Shown: positions 46,862-59,059, numbered from the stretch's first letter. The stretch is 64,000 nucleotides of DNA from Pseudomonas hydrolytica (GCF_021495345.1 NZ_CP099397.1:2418001-2482000); one strand, 5' to 3'. Notes: generated from the letters alone by a model not told the origin. A program made the numbers and translations.

Positions 46862-48130
46862 TCACAGGCGACCCGGTTTCTTCGAACGGGATTCTTTCAG
46901 CGGGTCGGCTTCGGCGATGGCGCGGTCGAGGATCGGGCCGCCGTCCACGCGCTCCTCGCTGCCGTTGACGGCGTCGTTGCGGGCCGGGCGCAGCTGCACC
47001 TTGATCCACCCGCTGTCGCGGCGGTCGAACGCCTTGAAGGCTTCGATGGCATCGCTCATCGGCTTGACCTGGGTGAGGATCTTCGCCGGATCGATGCGCC
47101 CGGCCTGGACCATCTCGATCAGCTCGGGGATGTAGCGGCGGTGGTTGCAGTTGCCCATGTTGACGGTGAGGTTCTTGTTCATCGCCTGACCGATGGGAAA
47201 CTCGCGCGCCTGATGCGGATAGACGCCGACGATGGCCAGGGTGCCGGCCTTGGCCAGGGCATCCACGGCCCACTGCAGGGCCTGCTCGGGCGCATCGCCG
47301 GGCTGCCACTGGGCGTTCTCGCCGTTACCCGGCGCGTGGCCATGGGCGGGGCACTGGGCGTCGACGCCGACGGCATCGATGGCGCGGTCGACGCCGATGC
47401 CGTTGGTCAGCCGGCGCAGGGTGTCGACCGGGTCTTCACGGTCGAAATGGATCACCTCGGCGCCCTGACGGCGCGCCATGTCCAGGCGGTCGTCGAGGTG
47501 GTCGATGGCGAACACCCGCGCCGCGCCGAGCAACTTGGCACTGGCGATGGCGAACTGGCCCACCGGGCCGCAGCCGAACACCGCCACGGTGTCGCCGCTG
47601 CTGACTTCCGCCAGCTTGGCGCCGAAGTAACCGGTGGGAAAGATGTCCGACAGCAGGATGGCCTGATCGTCGCTGATCTCGCTGGGCAGCTTGACCAGGC
47701 CGATATTGGCGAAGGGGATACGCGCCAGTTCCGCCTGCAGGCCGTCGAAGGCGCCGGTGATCTCCGGGCCGCCGTAGAAGGAGGTGCCGGCCTCCTTGCC
47801 GTTGGGGTTGGCCTCGTCGCATTGCGCGTAGTAACCGGCGCGGCAGTAGGCGCAGTTGCCGCAGGCGATGGTGGAGGGCACCACGACGCGGTCACCGATG
47901 CTCAGGTTGCGCACGTCGCTGCCCAGCGCCTCGACGATGCCGACCGCCTCGTGGCCGAGGATGGTGCCCTTGCGCATGCCGCCGACCGTGCCGCGGACGA
48001 AGTGCAGATCGGTGCCGCAGATGGCCGATGCGGTGATGCGGATCACCGCATCGGTGCTGGCCTGCACCTGAGGCTCGGGCACTTCGTCGAGACGGATGTC
48101 GCCGATATCGTGGAAAACCACTGCTTTCAT
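46862..48130 (-). CDS. Zinc-dependent alcohol dehydrogenase with basic C-terminal tail
   Basis: 422 aa from the ATG at 48130 (GGGAG upstream). A medium-chain dehydrogenase with [22 protein letters not shown], a structural zinc site [15 protein letters not shown] and the NAD loop FGCGPVG. A loop rich in His, Pro and Asn (about 275-300) and a charged C-terminal tail of about 35 residues (ending [11 protein letters not shown]) lengthen it relative to the 388-aa paralogue at 27044. Possible formaldehyde or other aldehyde/alcohol oxidation; substrate not known. Likely first gene of the operon with ybhP, clsB and ybhN. Confidence 0.87.
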   Translation of the reverse strand: MKAVVFHDIGDIRLDEVPEPQVQASTDAVIRITASAICGTDLHFVRGTVGGMRKGTILGHEAVGIVEALGSDVRNLSIGDRVVVPSTIACGNCAYCRAGYYAQCDEANPNGKEAGTSFYGGPEITGAFDGLQAELARIPFANIGLVKLPSEISDDQAILLSDIFPTGYFGAKLAEVSSGDTVAVFGCGPVGQFAIASAKLLGAARVFAIDHLDDRLDMARRQGAEVIHFDREDPVDTLRRLTNGIGVDRAIDAVGVDAQCPAHGHAPGNGENAQWQPGDAPEQALQWAVDALAKAGTLAIVGVYPHQAREFPIGQAMNKNLTVNMGNCNHRRYIPELIEMVQAGRIDPAKILTQVKPMSDAIEAFKAFDRRDSGWIKVQLRPARNDAVNGSEERVDGGPILDRAIAEADPLKESRSKKPGRL

Positions 48131-48428
48131 GACTGTCTCCCGTGACCGACCGAAGCCGGTGTTGGTGAATTTCGGCTGATGCCCAGATACTGGCTGCAAG
48201 CCAGCACCCATGCGGCATACGCGACGGGTCGTGTTCAGGGCCTATGAGTTTTCGAGTGAGCGGGCGAGAGCTGGGTTCAGGTTATTTTCCCCAGCCGTGC
48301 CCACCGGCGAGTGGCTCGCCAGGCAATTCGCAGCCGCGAGGGGAGGGATCGCGGCCCGGGCAGGCTGCCCTGCCGGTCCGCGGAGCGCCTGGAATTGCGC
48401 CGGCAAGCGACGCAACTCCAAGCCTTTT
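48131..48428 (-). other. Gene-free stretch between glgX and the alcohol dehydrogenase
   Basis: 298 bp. It holds the candidate promoter at 48250-48278 and two small 6-bp hairpins, GGCGAG-TGG-CTCGCC (48306-48320) and GGCAGG-CTGC-CCTGCC (48359-48374), which may end the glgX transcript but lack T-tracts. I see no coding sequence. Confidence 0.6.
48250..48278 (-). promoter_or_regulatory. ECF/AlgU-like promoter before the alcohol dehydrogenase-ybhP-clsB-ybhN operon
   Basis: On the minus strand GAACCC, 17 nt, TCGAAA, preceded by GGAAAATAACCT. It leaves a leader of about 115 nt. Confidence 0.45.
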
Positions 48429-50543
<2,115 letters not shown>

Positions 50544-50553
50544 AGGGATGACC

Positions 50554-50823
50554 TCAGAGTTTCGGAGTTTTCGGAGTACTGCTGCGCGGCGCACGGGGCT
50601 TCTTCAGCAGTGCCGGCTGCTCGGCCTCGCTCAGCGGCACGGTCTTGGGCTTGCTGATGCGTTTCGGCTTGGCCGCCGGCTGGGGCTGGGCGGCGGCTTC
50701 GGCCTCCGCTTCGGCCAGCTTGCAGGCCATCTGCCAGTGACGCTCGTGCTGACCCTGGGGGCGGCCTTCGGATTCCCAGATCTGGAAGGCGAACTCGCGG
50801 ATGCGCTGTTCATCGGTTTTCAT
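50554..50823 (-). CDS. DUF2934 small protein
   Basis: 89 aa. The N-terminal half is the DUF2934 motif (RIREFAFQIWESEGRP...HWQMACKLAEAEA), and the rest is a Lys/Pro/Ala-rich basic tail. Function is unknown; such genes recur in glg/tre clusters. It sits between treY (16 nt) and glgX (10 nt), which argues for a role tied to glucan or trehalose turnover, or a regulatory protein made with them. Confidence 0.88.
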   Translation of the reverse strand: MKTDEQRIREFAFQIWESEGRPQGQHERHWQMACKLAEAEAEAAAQPQPAAKPKRISKPKTVPLSEAEQPALLKKPRAPRSSTPKTPKL

Positions 50824-50839
50824 GGCGTAGCTCCTTGGA

Positions 50840-53584
50840 TCACGAGGTAAGACGAATCAGGTTGACGGGAAACTCGGCCAGCACGGCGGACAGCCGCAGG
50901 CCCTGGGGAGATGCAGCGGAGCAAGGAGCGAGCAGGCCACTCGCCTGACCGATGGCCAGCTCTTCGGGCAGCACCACGCGGGTGTCGCCCCAGCGCTGCG
51001 GCGGCACGTGCGGCACGGGGTGATCGGCGAGCAGACCGGCGCTCAGGCGCGGGGCGACCACCAGCAGATGCTGGTCGCCATGGCTGCGCAGAAACGCCAC
51101 TACTTGGGCGGCGTGCTCGCCCTCGACCGCCAGCGGGCGGTATTGGCCCTGGGCGAACAGCGCCGGTTCGGCGGCGCGCAGAGCCAGCACGCGCTGAATC
51201 AGCCACTGCTTGATGCGTCCGTCCTGCCAGCTCGCCAGCTTGTCGGCAGGCGTGTCACCGGCTTCCAGCGCGGCCTGACGCGCCTGGTAATCCACCGGGC
51301 GGCGGTTGTCCGGGTCGACCAGGCTGAAATCCCAGAACTCGCACCCCTGGTAGAGATCGGGCACGCCGGGCGCGGTCAGGCGCAGCAGGCATTGCACCAG
51401 GCCGTTGAGCGCACCGGCGGGGGCGATGGCGTCGACGGTGGCAGCCAGCTCGCTGCGCAGGGCCAGGCCGGCGGGCTCGGCGAGCAGGCGGCGCAGAAAA
51501 TCCGCGCAGGCCGTTTCGTAATCGTCGTTCGGCGCGCTCCAGGCGGTGTTGAGCTTGGCCTCGCGCAGGGCCTTGCGTTGCCAGTCGAGCAAGCGCTGCA
51601 GGTACTGCTGCAGGCCGGCGTCATCCCCGGCCTGCAGGCCCAGCGGCCAGCTGCCGATCAGGGCCTGGTAGAGGATGGCCTGCTCGCCGCCATCCGGCGC
51701 CTGCGGCAGGCTGTCGGAGTGCAGCGGTTGCGCCAGTTGCCGCCAGTTGCGCACCAGCTCGGCATACCAGGCCGCTCGCTCGCTGAGCACTGCCAGGCGC
51801 GCGCGGCAGTCCTCGCCGCGCTTGTGGTCGTGCGTGGCGGTGGCCAGCAGGTTGTACGGGTGCTGGGCGGCCCGTGCGCGGCAGGCCTGGTGGAACTGCT
51901 CGACACTGGCGCTGAAATGCTCGGCATCGAAGCCCACGTCGTAGCGCGACAGCAGCACGCCGGCGCGGTACAGCGCGGTGTCCTCCACGGCCTTGGCTGC
52001 CACCGGCGAGGTCAGCTGCTGGAAGCGGGTGAGGGCCAGGGCCCGCAGGCGCCGGGCGCGACCGGGCGGTTGCGCGCGCAGGCAGGCGCCGCCGAGCCAG
52101 TCGTCGAGATGCTGCAACAGCGGCCAGTCCGCCTCGGCCAGGGTCTGTTTCGCACCCTCCAGAGCCTGCTGGAAGAACTGCCGATCCTGCGGCGAGCGCC
52201 CGCAGGCCTGGGCATAGGTGCGATACACCGGAAAGTGCACGATCAGCTCGCGCAAGGCCCGACGAATCGCGCCCAGGGTCAGGTCGCGGGTGGCGATGTC
52301 ATGCCGGGCGACCTGCAGCAGGCGCTGGGCGACTTCCTCCAGATCACCGGCCAGCGAGCTGTCGAGTACCAGGCGCCGCGCCTGCTGTACCTCTTCGTCG
52401 AAGGCGGTGGGGCGGCCGCTCATTTCGCCCCACAGGGCGCCAAGCACCGGCTCGCCATGGGGATCGTGCTGCAGCAGGGAAACCTGGTTCATGAACTCGT
52501 AACCGGTGGTGCCGGCCACCGGCCAGCTCGCCGGCAGCTGCTCACCGTGGCCGAGGATCTTCTCCACGAACAGCGGCAGCGTCGCACCGCCACGCAGCCG
52601 GGCGATGCGGCGGCGCAGGCGGCTGCAATAGGCGCGCGGGTTGGCCAGGCCGTCGATGTGATCGATGCGCAGCCCATCGACCAGGCCGCGCTCGACCAGC
52701 TCGAAAACCTTGGCATGGGTCTGCTCGAACACATCGGCGCGCTCCACGCGCAGGGCGCCCAGCTCGTTGATGTCGAAGAAGCGCCGCCAGTTGATGTCGT
52801 CGGCGGCGGTGCGCCAGCTGGCGACGCGGTAATGCTGGCGTTCGAGCAGCCGGTGCAGGCGCTGCTGGCCGGCCTCGTCGCCCTGCTGGAAGGGTGCGAG
52901 CAGCTGCTGCGCCTGCTCGGCATGGCGGCTCAGTTCGGCGCACAGGCTCTCGGCCTGGCCGCGCGCTTGCGGGCCATCGCCGAGACGCGCGAAGCGCCGG
53001 CCCAGCTCACGCAGCGCAGGGTCTTCCGCGCCGCGCAGAATCTCGTCGTAGCTCGCCGGGGTCAGCGGCAGGCGATGCTCGAAATGCTGGGCGTGGAACC
53101 GCCCGCGGCGCGCATCGAAGGCCAGCTGCAGGGTGCCCTCGCGCAGGGCTTCGCCGTAATCGCTGCGCAGGAAGGGCACCAGCAGCTGGCCGCTGAGCAG
53201 CGGATCATGGGATTGCCACTGGATATCGAAGAAGGCGGCGTAGGGACTGGCGCGGCCCCATTCGAGCACGTCCAGCCACCAGGGGTTGCCTTCGCCGCCG
53301 ACCGCCATGTGGTTGGGCACGATATCCAGTATCAGTCCCATGCCGCGCGCATGCAGGGCATCGGCCAGCTGCACCAGCGCGGCTTCGCCGCCGAGCTCGG
53401 GGTTGACCTGGCTCGGATCGATCACGTCGTAGCCGTGCATCGAGCCGGGACGGGCGGTGAGCACCGGCGAGGCGTACAGGTGGCTGATGCCCAGCTGCGC
53501 CATGTAGGGCACCAGGGCCGTGGCGTCGTGCAGGGTGAAGCCTTTGTGCAGTTGCAGGCGCAAGGTCGCGCGCAGATCACTCAT
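50840..53584 (-). CDS. treY: TreY, malto-oligosyltrehalose synthase
   Basis: 914 aa from the ATG at 53584; the frame stays open upstream only as a shadow of malQ. A GH13_26 enzyme starting TLRLQLHKGFTLHDA, with LDIVPNHMA, the nucleophile region DGLRIDHIDGLANP, VEKILGHGEQLP and the late TAPGVPDLYQGCEFWDFSLVDPDNRR. It turns the reducing end of a linear glucan into a trehalose unit, which TreZ then releases. It overlaps the malQ stop by 8 nt. Confidence 0.95.
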   Translation of the reverse strand: MSDLRATLRLQLHKGFTLHDATALVPYMAQLGISHLYASPVLTARPGSMHGYDVIDPSQVNPELGGEAALVQLADALHARGMGLILDIVPNHMAVGGEGNPWWLDVLEWGRASPYAAFFDIQWQSHDPLLSGQLLVPFLRSDYGEALREGTLQLAFDARRGRFHAQHFEHRLPLTPASYDEILRGAEDPALRELGRRFARLGDGPQARGQAESLCAELSRHAEQAQQLLAPFQQGDEAGQQRLHRLLERQHYRVASWRTAADDINWRRFFDINELGALRVERADVFEQTHAKVFELVERGLVDGLRIDHIDGLANPRAYCSRLRRRIARLRGGATLPLFVEKILGHGEQLPASWPVAGTTGYEFMNQVSLLQHDPHGEPVLGALWGEMSGRPTAFDEEVQQARRLVLDSSLAGDLEEVAQRLLQVARHDIATRDLTLGAIRRALRELIVHFPVYRTYAQACGRSPQDRQFFQQALEGAKQTLAEADWPLLQHLDDWLGGACLRAQPPGRARRLRALALTRFQQLTSPVAAKAVEDTALYRAGVLLSRYDVGFDAEHFSASVEQFHQACRARAAQHPYNLLATATHDHKRGEDCRARLAVLSERAAWYAELVRNWRQLAQPLHSDSLPQAPDGGEQAILYQALIGSWPLGLQAGDDAGLQQYLQRLLDWQRKALREAKLNTAWSAPNDDYETACADFLRRLLAEPAGLALRSELAATVDAIAPAGALNGLVQCLLRLTAPGVPDLYQGCEFWDFSLVDPDNRRPVDYQARQAALEAGDTPADKLASWQDGRIKQWLIQRVLALRAAEPALFAQGQYRPLAVEGEHAAQVVAFLRSHGDQHLLVVAPRLSAGLLADHPVPHVPPQRWGDTRVVLPEELAIGQASGLLAPCSAASPQGLRLSAVLAEFPVNLIRLTS

Positions 53585-55631
53585 CGCCTGCCTCCCGGCG
53601 TGCCGTATCCAGACAGGCCAGACGGCGGCGGGTCGCCGGCTGTTCCAGCAGTTCGTTGGCCGCCAGCGGGTAGCACCGTCGCCAGTTGGGGTGCAGGTCG
53701 CCGGGGCCGGGCAGGTTGGGCTGCTGCTCCAGCGCGCAGGCGTCTTCCAGCGGCAGCAGGGCGAGCGCCGAGGGCGTGCTGCCGATGTAGTCGATGCAGG
53801 CCTGCAGGCAGGCGTCATCATCGGTGCCGCCGAGCGGGCCGCGCTGTTCCAGCGCCTGCAGCAGCGCCACCCGTTCGCCGGCACGCTCGGCATGGTCCTG
53901 CTCCAGGCTCTGCTCATCGGCGTGCCCGGCGCGCACCCGCCATTCGATGTCGTGGCCGGCGAACCAGCCCTTGATGGTCGGCAGATCGTGCGTGGTGGTG
54001 GTCGCCAGGGCATTGCGCGACCACTGTGCCGGTGGGATGAAGCGCCCGTCCTGCTGTTCGAACAGCAGCACGCGGGTGCCGAGTATGTTGCGCGCCGCCA
54101 GTTTCTCGCGCAGCCCGTCGGGGACGGTGCCCAGGTCCTCGCCTATGACCAGGGCGCGGTGGCGGTGCGACTCCAGCGCCAACAGGCGCAGCAGGTCATC
54201 CAGCGGATAGCGCAGGTAGGCGCCGTGCTGCGCCTCGCCGCCCTGCGGGATCACCCACAGGCGCTGCAGCCCCATCACGTGGTCGATGCGGATACCGCCG
54301 GCGTGCGCCAGATTGGCCTGCAGCATTTCGATGTAGGCGCGAAAGCCGTGCCGTTGCAGCCCCTGCGGCGAGAACGCGGCGACGCCCCAGTTCTGCCCCT
54401 GGCGATTGATGATGTCCGGCGGCGCACCGACGGTGACCGAAGGCAGCAGTTCGTCCTGGCGTGACCAGGCCTGGCTGCCCGCGCAATCGGCGCCCACGGC
54501 CAGATCGGCGATCAGGCCGATGCCCATGCCCGCACCGCTGGCCGTGGCCTGGGCGCATTCCAGGCCATGGGCGATCAGCCACTGGGCGAAGGCGTGAAAC
54601 CTCAGCGTATCGGCCTGTTCCGCGGCGAAGCGGGTGACGGCGCCCTGGAGCGGGCTGCGCAGTTCCTGCGGCCAGCTGCGCCAGTCGCCGCTGGCCCCTT
54701 CGCGCAGGCGCTGCGCATGAATGGCCTCGAAACAGCAATGCTGCTGCAGGGCGTCGCCGCCTGCCGCGCGGAAGGCCTCGAAATCGGCGAGCAGATCGCC
54801 AGGCGCCTGGCAAAAGTCCTGATACAGCTGCCACAGCAGGCGCTGCCGCGTCTTGGCCACGGCGGGCCAGTCGATTAGCTCCAAGTGTTCCAGACGCTGC
54901 ATTTCCTCCTGCAGACCGGCCGCCTGAATGGCGCGCTGCACCCGTTCTTCGCCCAGGCGGTCGGCAGGCGCCGCATGCAGGGGGTTGAAGAACAGACGAC
55001 TGGACGGCGAGTAGGGGCCGAAACGCTCGGTGTCGGCAGCGAACAGCGCGTGCACCGGGCTCAGTGCCAAGGCATCGGCGCCCTGGTTGGCGGCATGTCG
55101 CAGCAGCTCGGCCACTGCCTGGGTGTCGCCGACGCCGCCATCGCCTGGGCGGCGCAGCCCGTAAAGCTGTGCGGTGAGCCCCCAGATGCGCGGTTTGCCG
55201 CACAGCTGCGACACCGACAGGCACGCCGCCGGGGTGACCGCCAGCGCGTGACGGGTATCGCGGATCTCCAGCTGGTAATAGCCGGGCTGCGGCTGGGCCG
55301 GCAGGCGGGCGTCGGCGTCGAGGCGGCCGCTGAAGACCTGGCCCTGTTCGTCGATCAGCCGGTAGGGGCTGTCGGCCGGGTAGAGCGCCAGGGGCAGGGG
55401 CTGACCCTGATCCTGTAGCAACAGGGCATCGGGCGAGGGTATGTGTTGCTGCTGCGTCAGCATCGCCAGGCTCGAACGTATCTGTTCGGGGCTCTGCGCC
55501 GGGTAGCCCAGCGCTTCCAGCAGGGCGCGCTGCGCCTCCGGAGTAACGGCTTGCGGCCGGCCGTGGGCATCCGTCCAGTCGATGTACAGACCGGCCGCCT
55601 CGGCCAGTTCGGCCAATAGCGTATCGCTCAT
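53577..55631 (-). CDS. malQ: MalQ, 4-alpha-glucanotransferase
   Basis: 684 aa GH77 amylomaltase with an N-terminal extension (about 1-150) and the catalytic set IRIDHVMGLQRLWVIP (nucleophile Asp), VIGEDLGTVPDG (acid/base Glu) and TTTHDLPTIKGW (transition-state Asp). It shuffles glucan chains, lengthening short maltodextrins left by TreYZ and GlgX. Its ATG overlaps the treZ stop by 4 nt, and its end overlaps treY. Confidence 0.95.
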   Translation of the reverse strand: MSDTLLAELAEAAGLYIDWTDAHGRPQAVTPEAQRALLEALGYPAQSPEQIRSSLAMLTQQQHIPSPDALLLQDQGQPLPLALYPADSPYRLIDEQGQVFSGRLDADARLPAQPQPGYYQLEIRDTRHALAVTPAACLSVSQLCGKPRIWGLTAQLYGLRRPGDGGVGDTQAVAELLRHAANQGADALALSPVHALFAADTERFGPYSPSSRLFFNPLHAAPADRLGEERVQRAIQAAGLQEEMQRLEHLELIDWPAVAKTRQRLLWQLYQDFCQAPGDLLADFEAFRAAGGDALQQHCCFEAIHAQRLREGASGDWRSWPQELRSPLQGAVTRFAAEQADTLRFHAFAQWLIAHGLECAQATASGAGMGIGLIADLAVGADCAGSQAWSRQDELLPSVTVGAPPDIINRQGQNWGVAAFSPQGLQRHGFRAYIEMLQANLAHAGGIRIDHVMGLQRLWVIPQGGEAQHGAYLRYPLDDLLRLLALESHRHRALVIGEDLGTVPDGLREKLAARNILGTRVLLFEQQDGRFIPPAQWSRNALATTTTHDLPTIKGWFAGHDIEWRVRAGHADEQSLEQDHAERAGERVALLQALEQRGPLGGTDDDACLQACIDYIGSTPSALALLPLEDACALEQQPNLPGPGDLHPNWRRCYPLAANELLEQPATRRRLACLDTARREAGDE

Positions 55632-57382
55632 TGCACGGGCTCCAGGGTGACCAGGACACTGCGCGCCGGCAGTTGCTCCTGACGTAGGTCGGCATCCTCG
55701 ATGCGGTAGGTGTACAGCCGCTCGGCCTGCGCGCTCGGGGCCGGCAGATGCACCGCGCCCGCGCCCAGGTTCAGCGCGATGCTCAGCGTCGGCCCGTTGC
55801 CGAGCCGCCAGCGCGCCAGCACGGCCGCGTCGCCCAGTACCTCTGCGCCGAGGCTGCGTGCCTCCTGCAGACCCGGCTGCAGACGCGTGCGGCGCACCTG
55901 CAGCAGACCGCGGTAGAAGGCCAGCCAGTCGCGCTGCTGCGGCTCCAGCGCCGGTGCCAGATCCGGCTGCGAACGCAGGAAGCTGGCCAACGCGTTGGGA
56001 TCGGCGATGGTCTCGCGGCTATGGGCGTCGCTGAAGCGGGAGAATTCGGCGAACTCGTTGCGCCGGCCCTCGCGCACCGCATTGGCCAGCTCGTCGTGAT
56101 AGTCGGTGAAGAACAGGAACGGCCTCGTGCAGCCCCATTCCTCGCCCATGAACAGCAGCGGCACCATGGGGCAGAGCAGCAGCAGCACGGTGGCCGCCTT
56201 CAGCGCATCGGGCTCGGCCAGCAGCGCCAGGCGTTCGCCGAAGGCGCGGTTGCCGACCTGGTCGTGGTTCTGCAGAAACAGCACGAAGGCATGCGGCGGC
56301 AGGTCGGCGCTGGGCTCGCCACGCGGGCGGCCGTGGCGATTGGCCTGGCCCTGATAGACGAAACCCTGCTCCAGACAGGTGGCCAGCTTGCGCGTCGGCG
56401 CCTGGGCGTAGTCGGCGTAGTAGCTCTCGTCCTCGCCGGTGAGCAGCACGTGCAGGGTGTTGTGGCCGTCGTCGTTCCACTGCGCATCGAAACCGTCGCG
56501 CAGCAGATGCGCGGCGTTGTTCTCGTTCTCCAGCACCAGGTGCACGTGGCGCTGCGCCGGTACCGCGGCGCGCACGCGCGAGGCCAGCTCGCGGAGAAAG
56601 CCGTCGTCGTCGATGGCGTGTACCGCGTCCAGACGCAGGCCATCGATGCGATAGTCGAGCAGCCACATCAGGGCGTTCTCGCAGAAGAAATCGCGTACCT
56701 GCGGCCGGCCGAAATCGATGGCAGCGCCCCAGGGCGTGGCACGCTCCTCGTGGAAGAACTGGCGGGCGTACAGCCCCAGGTAATTGCCGTCCGGGCCGAA
56801 GTGGTTGTAGACCACGTCGACGAAGACCATCAGGCCGAAGGCGTGGGCGCTATCGACCAGGCGCCTGAGTTCATCCGGCGTGCCGTAGCAGCTCGCCGGC
56901 GCGAAGGGCAGCACCCCGTCGTAACCCCAGTTGCGCCGGCCGGAAAAGGCGGCGAGCGGCATCAGCTGCAGCGCCGTGACGCCCAGGTCGACCAGGTGCG
57001 GCAGATGCTCCTCGACCTGCTGGAAGCCCCCGAACAGGCCGACGTGCAGCTCGTAGATCACCGCCTCGTGCCAGGGCCGGCCGTGCCAGTCGCAATGGCG
57101 CCATTCATAGCGCTGCGGGTCCACCACCTGGCTGAAACCGTGCACATCGTCCACCTGCCGTCGCGAGGCAGGGTCCGGCACCGTCCATTGTTCGTCGATC
57201 AGGTAGCGGTAACTGGCTTCCGCTGGGCAATCGAGCAGCAGCACGAACCAGCCGTCGTCCTGGGGCGTCAGCCGGTGCTGACTGCCGTCCAGCAGTTGCA
57301 GGTCCACGCGCCGGCAACTGGGCGCCCAGAGTGCGAAACGTGTACGTCCATCGGCCATCGGCCGGGCGCCATGGCTGTACAT
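55628..57382 (-). CDS. treZ: TreZ, malto-oligosyltrehalose trehalohydrolase
   Basis: 584 aa from the ATG at 57382. A GH13_10 enzyme with an N-terminal sandwich domain (FALWAPSCRRVDL), the nucleophile in DGLRLDAVHAIDD, the acid in LVLENENNAAHLL and QNHDQVGNR. It cuts free trehalose from the end made by TreY. Its first base overlaps the last base of the glgA stop codon (TGATG). The frame remains open to 59302 upstream, but that part is an antiphase shadow of glgA. Confidence 0.95.
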   Translation of the reverse strand: MYSHGARPMADGRTRFALWAPSCRRVDLQLLDGSQHRLTPQDDGWFVLLLDCPAEASYRYLIDEQWTVPDPASRRQVDDVHGFSQVVDPQRYEWRHCDWHGRPWHEAVIYELHVGLFGGFQQVEEHLPHLVDLGVTALQLMPLAAFSGRRNWGYDGVLPFAPASCYGTPDELRRLVDSAHAFGLMVFVDVVYNHFGPDGNYLGLYARQFFHEERATPWGAAIDFGRPQVRDFFCENALMWLLDYRIDGLRLDAVHAIDDDGFLRELASRVRAAVPAQRHVHLVLENENNAAHLLRDGFDAQWNDDGHNTLHVLLTGEDESYYADYAQAPTRKLATCLEQGFVYQGQANRHGRPRGEPSADLPPHAFVLFLQNHDQVGNRAFGERLALLAEPDALKAATVLLLLCPMVPLLFMGEEWGCTRPFLFFTDYHDELANAVREGRRNEFAEFSRFSDAHSRETIADPNALASFLRSQPDLAPALEPQQRDWLAFYRGLLQVRRTRLQPGLQEARSLGAEVLGDAAVLARWRLGNGPTLSIALNLGAGAVHLPAPSAQAERLYTYRIEDADLRQEQLPARSVLVTLEPVQ

Positions 57383-58908
57383 CAGCGCTGCTCCCTCCTG
57401 GCGCTGCTTCGTGCCAGCAGGCGCTGATACAGGCGGTCGTAGGGGCGTACCGATTGCCGCCAGTACAGCGGCGCGTGCATGGCGTGGCAGCGCATGGCGT
57501 CGAAAAGCTCGCGGTGGCGATACACCTGCAGGGCCCGGTCGATGGCGGCTCGATAGCTGGCGGCATCCGGTTCGTCGAAGAGAAAGCCGCTGACGCCATC
57601 CTCGATGGTGTCGGCCAGCCCGCCGGTGCGCCGGGCAATCGGCAGCGAGGCGAAGCGCTGGGCGTAGATCTGGCTCAGCCCGCAGGGCTCGAAACGCGAC
57701 GGCATGAGCAGGAAGTCGCTGGCCGCGTACAGACGCCGCGCATCGGTCTCGTTGAAGCCGATGTGCACGCCGATGCGTCCCGGATAGCGCTGCGCCAGTT
57801 GCGCCATGGCCGCCTCCAGAGCCGGTTCGCCGCGACCGATGGCACCGATGCGGCCGCCCTGGGCGACGATGTGCTCGGCCACCTCCAAGGTCAGGTCGAT
57901 GCCTTTCTGCTGCACCAGACGGGAAATCACCGCGAACAGCGGCCCCTCGGCCTCCAGGCCCAGCCATTGCTCGACATAGGCGGCGTTGGCGCGCTTGCCT
58001 TCCCACTGGCGCGGGGCGAAGCCCTGCAGCAGGTGCGGGTCGGTTTCCGGGTTCCAGCTTTCGTCGATGCCGTTGACGATGCCGCTGAGCTGCCCTGCGG
58101 CCACCTTGGCCTGCAGCATGCCCTCGAGCCCGCAGCCGAACGCGGGGGTGGTGATCTCCTGGGCATAGGTGCGGCTCACCGTGGTGACGTGATGGGCATA
58201 CGAGATACCGGCCTTGAGAAACGACAGGCGGCCGTGGAACTCCATGCCGTCGATGCCGCAGGCCTCCTCGGGGATCGCCAGCTCGCTGCTGCAGGCCATG
58301 TCGCACAGGCCCTGGTAGGCCAGGTTGTGAATGGTCAGCAGGGCCGGTGCCGTGGCGCCACGCCAGGCCATGTAGGCCGGCGCCATGGAAGCGGGCCAGT
58401 CGTTGGCGTGCACCAGGTCCGGACGCCACTGGATGCCGGCGTCGCCGGTGGCGATTTCCGCCGCGGCCAGCCCCAGGCGGGCGAAACGGATGTGGTTGTC
58501 GGGCCAGTCCTGGCTCTGCGCATCGCCATAGGGTGTGCCGTCGCGTTCGTAGAGCACGGGGTTGAGCAGCACATAGACGATCAGGCCATCGGCCAGATCC
58601 ATGCGTCCGATGCGGCACGGCGGCAACGCCGCCAGCCCGCGGACATGGCCGACGATGCGGATCGGCCAACCGCTTTCCACCACCTGGCGATAGCCGGGGA
58701 TCAGCAGGCGGATATCGTGTTGCGGTGCCAGCGCCCGCGGCAGTGCGGCGGACACGTCGCCGAGACCACCGCATTTGATCAGGTCGCTGAATTCGGAAGT
58801 GACGAAGAGCACCCGCTTGCGCTGCGGGTGGTGGCTGCCCATGTGCAAGGGAGGCTGAATGTCCGCCGGAAGCTTGGCGTTTGGGTTGATAGCTGCAGCG
58901 GTTCCCAT
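57382..58908 (-). CDS. glgA: GlgA, glycogen/starch synthase (GT5)
   Basis: 508 aa from the ATG at 58908 (GGAG 8 nt upstream); longer in-frame starts have no support. The N-terminal donor loop appears as IKCGGLGDVSAALPRAL (K-x-G-G-L pattern), and the C-terminal domain has SRFEPCGLSQIYAQRF and RRTGGLADTIEDG. Bacterial GlgA normally uses ADP-glucose; no glgC lies in this window, so the donor source is open. First gene of the leftward operon that continues with treZ, malQ, treY, DUF2934 and glgX. Confidence 0.95.
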   Translation of the reverse strand: MGTAAAINPNAKLPADIQPPLHMGSHHPQRKRVLFVTSEFSDLIKCGGLGDVSAALPRALAPQHDIRLLIPGYRQVVESGWPIRIVGHVRGLAALPPCRIGRMDLADGLIVYVLLNPVLYERDGTPYGDAQSQDWPDNHIRFARLGLAAAEIATGDAGIQWRPDLVHANDWPASMAPAYMAWRGATAPALLTIHNLAYQGLCDMACSSELAIPEEACGIDGMEFHGRLSFLKAGISYAHHVTTVSRTYAQEITTPAFGCGLEGMLQAKVAAGQLSGIVNGIDESWNPETDPHLLQGFAPRQWEGKRANAAYVEQWLGLEAEGPLFAVISRLVQQKGIDLTLEVAEHIVAQGGRIGAIGRGEPALEAAMAQLAQRYPGRIGVHIGFNETDARRLYAASDFLLMPSRFEPCGLSQIYAQRFASLPIARRTGGLADTIEDGVSGFLFDEPDAASYRAAIDRALQVYRHRELFDAMRCHAMHAPLYWRQSVRPYDRLYQRLLARSSARREQR

Positions 58909-59030
58909 GTCTATCTCCAATGTTCGAGTACACCTGAGGGCATCCCGGGCAAAACGCCACGGGCGGGTAGGAGAGCGGAGTCGCAACATGTGGCTCGAAG
59001 CCTTGGCTATCCATCGCCCCCATACTCTTT

Positions 59031-59059
59031 TGCTGACGGGGCGAAAGCGGCAAAGGTTC
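59031..59059 (-). promoter_or_regulatory. ECF/AlgU-like promoter for the glgA operon
   Basis: On the minus strand GAACCT, 17 nt, TCAGCA, preceded by CAAAAAAAGGTC. It leaves a leader of about 120 nt before glgA. Confidence 0.45.

Noticed and set aside
53585..54013. Upstream extension of the treY frame
   Set aside because: It lies over malQ in another frame and has no TreY features before MSDLRATLRLQ.
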